Part shown: piece after piece, positions 30,418 to 33,972 of the stretch
Layout: every line of letters begins with the position of its first letter
Position numbering within the stretch: the first letter of the stretch is position 1
From: Chloroflexota bacterium
GTDB taxonomy: Bacteria > Chloroflexota > Anaerolineae > Anaerolineales > UBA4823
Reading direction: 5' to 3'
Assembly (NCBI GenBank): GCA_012516075.1
Contig: JAAYXE010000123.1
Span: forward strand, 1-33,972
DNA length: 33,972 nucleotides
Notes under the pieces: model-generated
What the model saw: the letters and a program-made list of their open reading frames with translations, nothing else
Database searches by the model: none
Told to the model about the DNA's origin: nothing
Program-made: the position numbers and the translations under genes

Positions 30418-31758
30418 TCACTCCTTGCCGGGAGAAGTGGAATTGCTGCCGTCCTGGGGCCACACCAGCACTTTGTCCACCCGGTTGCCGTCCATATCCA
30501 CCACTTCCAGGCGCAGGCCTTCCCACTCGAAATGATCCCCTGTATTGGGAATACGCCCCAGGTGAGTCATAACAAAACCGCCCAGGGTCTGGAAATAGTG
30601 CTGCTCTTCGCCGGGCAGAGTCTTCAGGTTGAACAGCTCGCGGAATTCTTCCACGGGCAGCATGCCGTCCAGCAGCCAGGAACCGTCTTCGCGCTGGACC
30701 ACGTCCGGGTCCTCCGCCTGGTCCGGTTCGCGGATATCGCCCACGATCGCCTCGAGGATATCGCCCAGGGTGACGATACCCTGAATACCGCCGTACTCGT
30801 CGACGGCGAAGGCGATCTGTGCTCCGGTCTCCTTGAAGCGTTCCAGGACGTTAAAGGCCGGCATGCTCTCCGGAACGAACAGCCCGGGCTGCAGCACCTG
30901 GCGCAGGTCGAGATCTTTCCCCTCCATACACTGCACCATTAAATCGGCCACACGCACAAAGCCCAGCACCTGATCCAGACTGCCGGCCGCCACCGGCAGA
31001 TGGGAATGGCGGCTCTCCATGATCTTCTGACGGGTGACCTGGGGGTCATCTTCCAGGTCGAGCCAGACGATCTCCGGCCGGGGGGTGGTGAGCGATTCCA
31101 CCCGGCGGTCGCTCAGGCGGAAGACCTGTTCGACCATCTCCTCTTCGATTGGTTCAAACACCCCCGATTCCGTCCCCTGGCCGATCAACAGGCGGATCTC
31201 TTCCTCGGTGATCGCAGGTTCATCGCGAGGCTTCACACCGGCGATGCGCAGCACCAGCTCTGTCGAGCGGGTCAGCAGCGTGACGACCGGACTGGTCAGG
31301 CGGGAGAGAAAGGTCATCGGCGGGGCCATGATAGCGGCCACCCGCTCCGCATTGTTGATGCCGATCTGCTTGGGGGCCAGCTCGCCGAGCACCAGGGTGA
31401 GGTATGTGATGGCAAGCACCACGATACCCACGCTCAGACCTTCGCTGTAAGGGGCGAGCAGGGGGATATCATCCAGATAATCCTGGATCAGCCCGGCAAC
31501 CCGGGCGCCGCCGAATGCACCGGAGAGGATCCCGACCAGACTGATACCAATTTGAACCGTAGAGAGAAAGCGGCCAGGCGAGCTGGCCAGTTCGAGAGCG
31601 GCTTTTGCCCCCGCGTCTCCGGAATCCGCCCGCTGCTGCAGACGCACTTTGCGGGACGAGACGAGCGCAATTTCCGACATAGACAGCAAGCCGTTGAACA
31701 AAATCAGCAGCAGGATAATAATGACCTCAATCCACCCGCTGCCTGTGCCATCTTCCAT
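30418..31758 (-). CDS. CNNM/CorC-type (hemolysin C family) membrane protein
   Basis: 446 residues. The N-terminal CNNM/DUF21 membrane domain (about 1-190) has GLLSMSEIALVSSRKVRL and LVLGELAPKQIGI. A CBS pair follows (about 205-340, with ESRHSHLPV and DEYGGIQGIVTLGDILEAIVGDI), then a C-terminal CorC/HlyC domain (about 360-435, LGGFVMTHLGRIPNTGDHFEWEGLRLEVVDMDGNRVDKV). Such proteins export Mg2+ or Na+ or control Mg2+ balance. AAGGAAG precedes the ATG. A possible promoter is TTGATG, 17 bp, TAGAAC in the minus strand near 31820-31790. Family is certain; ion is inferred. Confidence 0.93.
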   Translation of the reverse strand: MEDGTGSGWIEVIIILLLILFNGLLSMSEIALVSSRKVRLQQRADSGDAGAKAALELASSPGRFLSTVQIGISLVGILSGAFGGARVAGLIQDYLDDIPLLAPYSEGLSVGIVVLAITYLTLVLGELAPKQIGINNAERVAAIMAPPMTFLSRLTSPVVTLLTRSTELVLRIAGVKPRDEPAITEEEIRLLIGQGTESGVFEPIEEEMVEQVFRLSDRRVESLTTPRPEIVWLDLEDDPQVTRQKIMESRHSHLPVAAGSLDQVLGFVRVADLMVQCMEGKDLDLRQVLQPGLFVPESMPAFNVLERFKETGAQIAFAVDEYGGIQGIVTLGDILEAIVGDIREPDQAEDPDVVQREDGSWLLDGMLPVEEFRELFNLKTLPGEEQHYFQTLGGFVMTHLGRIPNTGDHFEWEGLRLEVVDMDGNRVDKVLVWPQDGSNSTSPGKE

Positions 31759-31866
31759 TCTGTTAACTTCCTTAATAGTTCAAAATATAGTTCTACTTAA
31801 CGGAATATTTTACATCAATCGTGCAGGGTTCAGGCCAGGGTGAGGCAGGTGCTCACCTCATATAAG

Positions 31867-33330
31867 CTAACGTTCGACCAGCCGGATCGAACGCACCAGA
31901 TCATCCAGCAGCCCCAGCGGCGGGTCAAACTGCTCGCCCGGCACTTCGTTTAAGCGGGTCAGCTGGTCCGCCAGGAGCATGCGGTCAGCCTGTCCGGCGA
32001 TCTGTGGGTCCAGGGGGAAGATGCCGCTGCGCAGCGGAAAATGGGCCGCAATGTATAGTTCTCCGTCTGCGCTGAGCCCCTGAAAGGTATAAAAGAGCTG
32101 CGTGTCGAGCACGGGGCTGTCATCCTGTGAGAACGCGGTCAGGTAGCGCAGCCCGGCTCCGTGCTCAAAATCCAGGCGCTCCAGCCGGGCGCAAAAGACC
32201 TGTCGCGCATTCACCCAGGGCAGGAAGGGCATTGCGCGCCGCTCCAGGCCGGTTGGAAAGGGAAGCCGGCAGTAGTCTGGATCCAGCCCGCTCTCCAGCA
32301 CGCGCCTCAGGCTCTGCAGGTTGGCGGGGAATCCCAGCGGGTCATCGCGGCCGTAGGCGTCGAAATCTGCGCTGCGAAAGACTATCACCTGAGCGCTGTG
32401 GCTCTCGAACGGCAGCAGGGGCAGGTCGTAAGCCCGGCCGCCCCGGTAGCCCAGAAAACGGAAGCGAACGTAGGCCGGATGCGATTCGGAGAATAAGACC
32501 TGATCGCCAAGCGGCACTGCCGGCACATAGCCGGCCTCCACCCACAGCGCCAGTGAAGGATCGTAAGCCAGGGAGATCTCGCGGCCAAACTCCATAAAGG
32601 AGGCCCTCTGCGGCCCGCCCATGACGGGCGGCCGGGCAGGATCCAGAAAGGTGAACGAGGCGAGCACGGCTGAGAAAAGTTCGTTGAGCTGTTCATCCAG
32701 CGCCGGCTGGTCCGAGGGCGTGAAGGTAAGGGTATACAGCAGGCCGTTATGGATGGCCATCACCTGACGGGCGCTGAGCCGGCCGGGGATATCCTCGAGC
32801 ACCACGGCAGGCTGGCCGCCCAGGCGGGAGCCAGAGCGCATGATCTCCCACGGCAGACCCTGGAAGGCGGTCTGGTGCAGGTAATCGTCCACCAGCCGTT
32901 CCAGGTCCGGGTCTGCTGCTGCGGGCAGCGGACGGGTCTCCACCCGCAGGCTCACGGACTGCGTCTGCAAGCCGCCGGAGGGCGCAGGGCCGCTGATGAC
33001 CGGGATGCGCTGGTCCTGCAGCAGGCTTTCCTGCAGGCTGAAGCCGGCCGGGTAGCTGAAGCAGTAACCGGCGCCCGGGTTGGCGTAGGTGAGCATCCCC
33101 TCCATGCGGCAGGCGCGCGGCAGCGAAGCGTCGACCGTCACCGAGGGCGGCGGCGTGGCCGTGCTGGGCGGCGTCAGCGTGGGTGCGACGGTTTTTGTGG
33201 GCGTGGCGGATGCCGGAAGCGGGCTCGCTGCAGGAGCGGCGGTCTGTCCCTGACAGGCGGCAAGCAGCAGGCTGAGCAGGACCGCCAGTGCGGCCCAGCG
33301 CACCTGCTGCAGGTTGAACGGACTTCTCAT
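31867..33330 (-). CDS. Lipoprotein of unknown function
   Basis: 487 residues from ATG 33330, with AGAGGA 6 nt upstream; the GTG at 33345 has no site. The signal peptide ends in the lipobox LLAAC with Cys26, so it is an Lgt substrate. A Thr/Pro/Ala-rich low-complexity linker follows (about 27-65), typical of surface lipoproteins in Chloroflexi. The mature part has CRMEG, YCFSYPAGFSL (a pattern seen in lipoproteins with a PsbP/DcrB-like N-terminal fold) and a second domain with several Cys residues (DYCRLPF, VFCARL). It has a good promoter (33414-33443). No function can be named. Confidence 0.85.
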   Translation of the reverse strand: MRSPFNLQQVRWAALAVLLSLLLAACQGQTAAPAASPLPASATPTKTVAPTLTPPSTATPPPSVTVDASLPRACRMEGMLTYANPGAGYCFSYPAGFSLQESLLQDQRIPVISGPAPSGGLQTQSVSLRVETRPLPAAADPDLERLVDDYLHQTAFQGLPWEIMRSGSRLGGQPAVVLEDIPGRLSARQVMAIHNGLLYTLTFTPSDQPALDEQLNELFSAVLASFTFLDPARPPVMGGPQRASFMEFGREISLAYDPSLALWVEAGYVPAVPLGDQVLFSESHPAYVRFRFLGYRGGRAYDLPLLPFESHSAQVIVFRSADFDAYGRDDPLGFPANLQSLRRVLESGLDPDYCRLPFPTGLERRAMPFLPWVNARQVFCARLERLDFEHGAGLRYLTAFSQDDSPVLDTQLFYTFQGLSADGELYIAAHFPLRSGIFPLDPQIAGQADRMLLADQLTRLNEVPGEQFDPPLGLLDDLVRSIRLVER

Positions 33331-33413
33331 CAAATTTCCTCTCACTTTACAGGCCTCCAGCCAGTGGATGATACCCCGCTCTGCCCCGGCCGGCGGAATA
33401 ATAACATAATTTG

Positions 33414-33443
33414 ATTATATAACCGGCGGGTGGTATACTTCAA
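33414..33443 (-). promoter_or_regulatory. Promoter of the lipoprotein gene
   Basis: Minus strand: TTGAAG (33443-33438), an 18-bp spacer, a perfect TATAAT (33419-33414). It lies 84 bp before the start codon. The same AT-rich stretch must hold the promoter of the divergent TPR gene. Confidence 0.7.
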
Positions 33444-33487
33444 ATTTGTTTGGAACCAAAAACAACCTGCAGTCGTCCTAATCGTTG

Positions 33488-33972
33488 ATGAGAAACGACC
33501 CTTCAGACACACAACCCGTTCGCTCCCAGGCTGAAACGCGCCCGGTGGCCGCCGGCATGGAGGATACACAGCCCACCCCGGTCCTGCGCCCGCTGGCAGG
33601 TCCCCGGCCTCCGGCGCCGCCCCGGCCCCCGGCCGCTTCGAGTGCACGTTCCCGGCGCAGGCGATTTTTTGCCTGGGCGCTGCTCGCCATTGTTCTTACC
33701 GGTGTGTTTTCGCTTCTGGGCGCATTTGCCGGCGTGCGCTCGGGCATGGCCGCGCGCAGCGCATGGGAGGCCGAACAGAGCAATCTCTCTGTGAAAGAGC
33801 AGTATGAACTCGGGCTGCTCGATATGCAGGAAGGGCGTTATCAGGTGGCCCTGCAGCGTTTTGAGTACGTGATCCAGCACGATCCTACCTTCCCCGGCGC
33901 CGCCGACCGCCTGGTAGAAGTGAACAGCATTCTGTTCGCCACCGCCACACCCACCAGCCCGCCGCCCACCAT
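33488..33972 (+). CDS. Membrane-anchored TPR protein (3' end outside window)
   Basis: An open frame runs from ATG 33488 off the right edge (161 codons seen). The first 55 residues are Pro/Arg-rich and probably cytoplasmic (RPLAGPRPPAPPRPPAASS, then SRRRR), followed by one membrane segment (FFAWALLAIVLTGVFSLLGAFAGV, about 60-84). A TPR-like unit comes next: KEQYELGLLDMQEGRYQVALQRFEYVIQHDPTFPGAADRL. The last visible part is Thr/Pro-rich (ATATPTSPPPT). The ribosome site is weak. It is divergent from the lipoprotein gene and may act with it at the cell surface. The rest of the protein is unseen. Confidence 0.8.
   Translation, partial: MRNDPSDTQPVRSQAETRPVAAGMEDTQPTPVLRPLAGPRPPAPPRPPAASSARSRRRRFFAWALLAIVLTGVFSLLGAFAGVRSGMAARSAWEAEQSNLSVKEQYELGLLDMQEGRYQVALQRFEYVIQHDPTFPGAADRLVEVNSILFATATPTSPPPT

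Noticed and set aside
1..33972. CRISPR array, tRNA, rRNA, insertion sequence or prophage
   Set aside because: No spaced direct repeats, no cloverleaf with conserved T-loop, no transposase or integrase frame seen on either strand.

Overview
The window is about 34 kb of a GC-rich (roughly 60%) bacterial chromosome. It holds 35 protein genes I can support, one candidate stand-alone small RNA, and a set of shared promoter operators. There are no rRNA or tRNA genes, no insertion sequences and no CRISPR array. Gene content suggests a Chloroflexota bacterium, probably Anaerolineae-like: a ParB-like/universal-stress fusion, a DUF6335 protein, a protealysin-emfourin pair, Thr/Pro-rich lipoproteins and a deazaflavin-dependent reductase. 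This assignment is inference; no marker gene is present.

Layout. 1-5409: stress block with a universal stress protein (cut by the left edge), two Hsp20 chaperones, two small unknown proteins, a deazaflavin-dependent nitroreductase-like protein and an FMN split-barrel (NimA/PNPOx-like) protein. 5469-7748: a secreted protein, an alpha/beta hydrolase and a two-zinc-finger protein. 7916-14796 (minus): Ca2+-type P-ATPase, PAP2 phosphatase, Lgt, a sulfatase-fold hydrolase and a second PAP2-like membrane protein, an envelope/lipid cluster. 14930-17270: a candidate small RNA and a DUF6335 plus M50-CBS protease operon, with matching operators. 17678-23226: OsmC, M4 protease with its emfourin inhibitor, a BtrH-like protein, and an SDR, MazG-like, DinB-TPR operon. 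23868-25340: a tandem PAP2/vanadium-haloperoxidase protein. 25571-29523: an ECF transporter (A, A, T, S). 29887-33972: a membrane J-protein, a CNNM/CorC-type protein, a lipoprotein and a TPR membrane protein cut by the right edge.

The most interesting signal is regulatory. The palindrome TAGGG-N4-CCCTA occurs exactly four times (3153, 3726, 14957, 17256), always between genes. At four promoters a site of this kind, exact or degenerate, is centred 8.5 bp upstream of the -35 start, with a 17-bp spacer to the -10. At two of them an exact copy lies exactly 22 bp further upstream. The targets are a small unknown protein, a two-helix membrane protein, an M50-CBS protease operon and a transcript with no ORF. 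Together with the universal stress protein, Hsp20s, nitroreductase-like proteins and Ca2+-ATPase, the content resembles the mycobacterial DosR hypoxia regulon. I propose a NarL/FixJ-type, oxygen- or redox-responsive regulon that includes a new small RNA.
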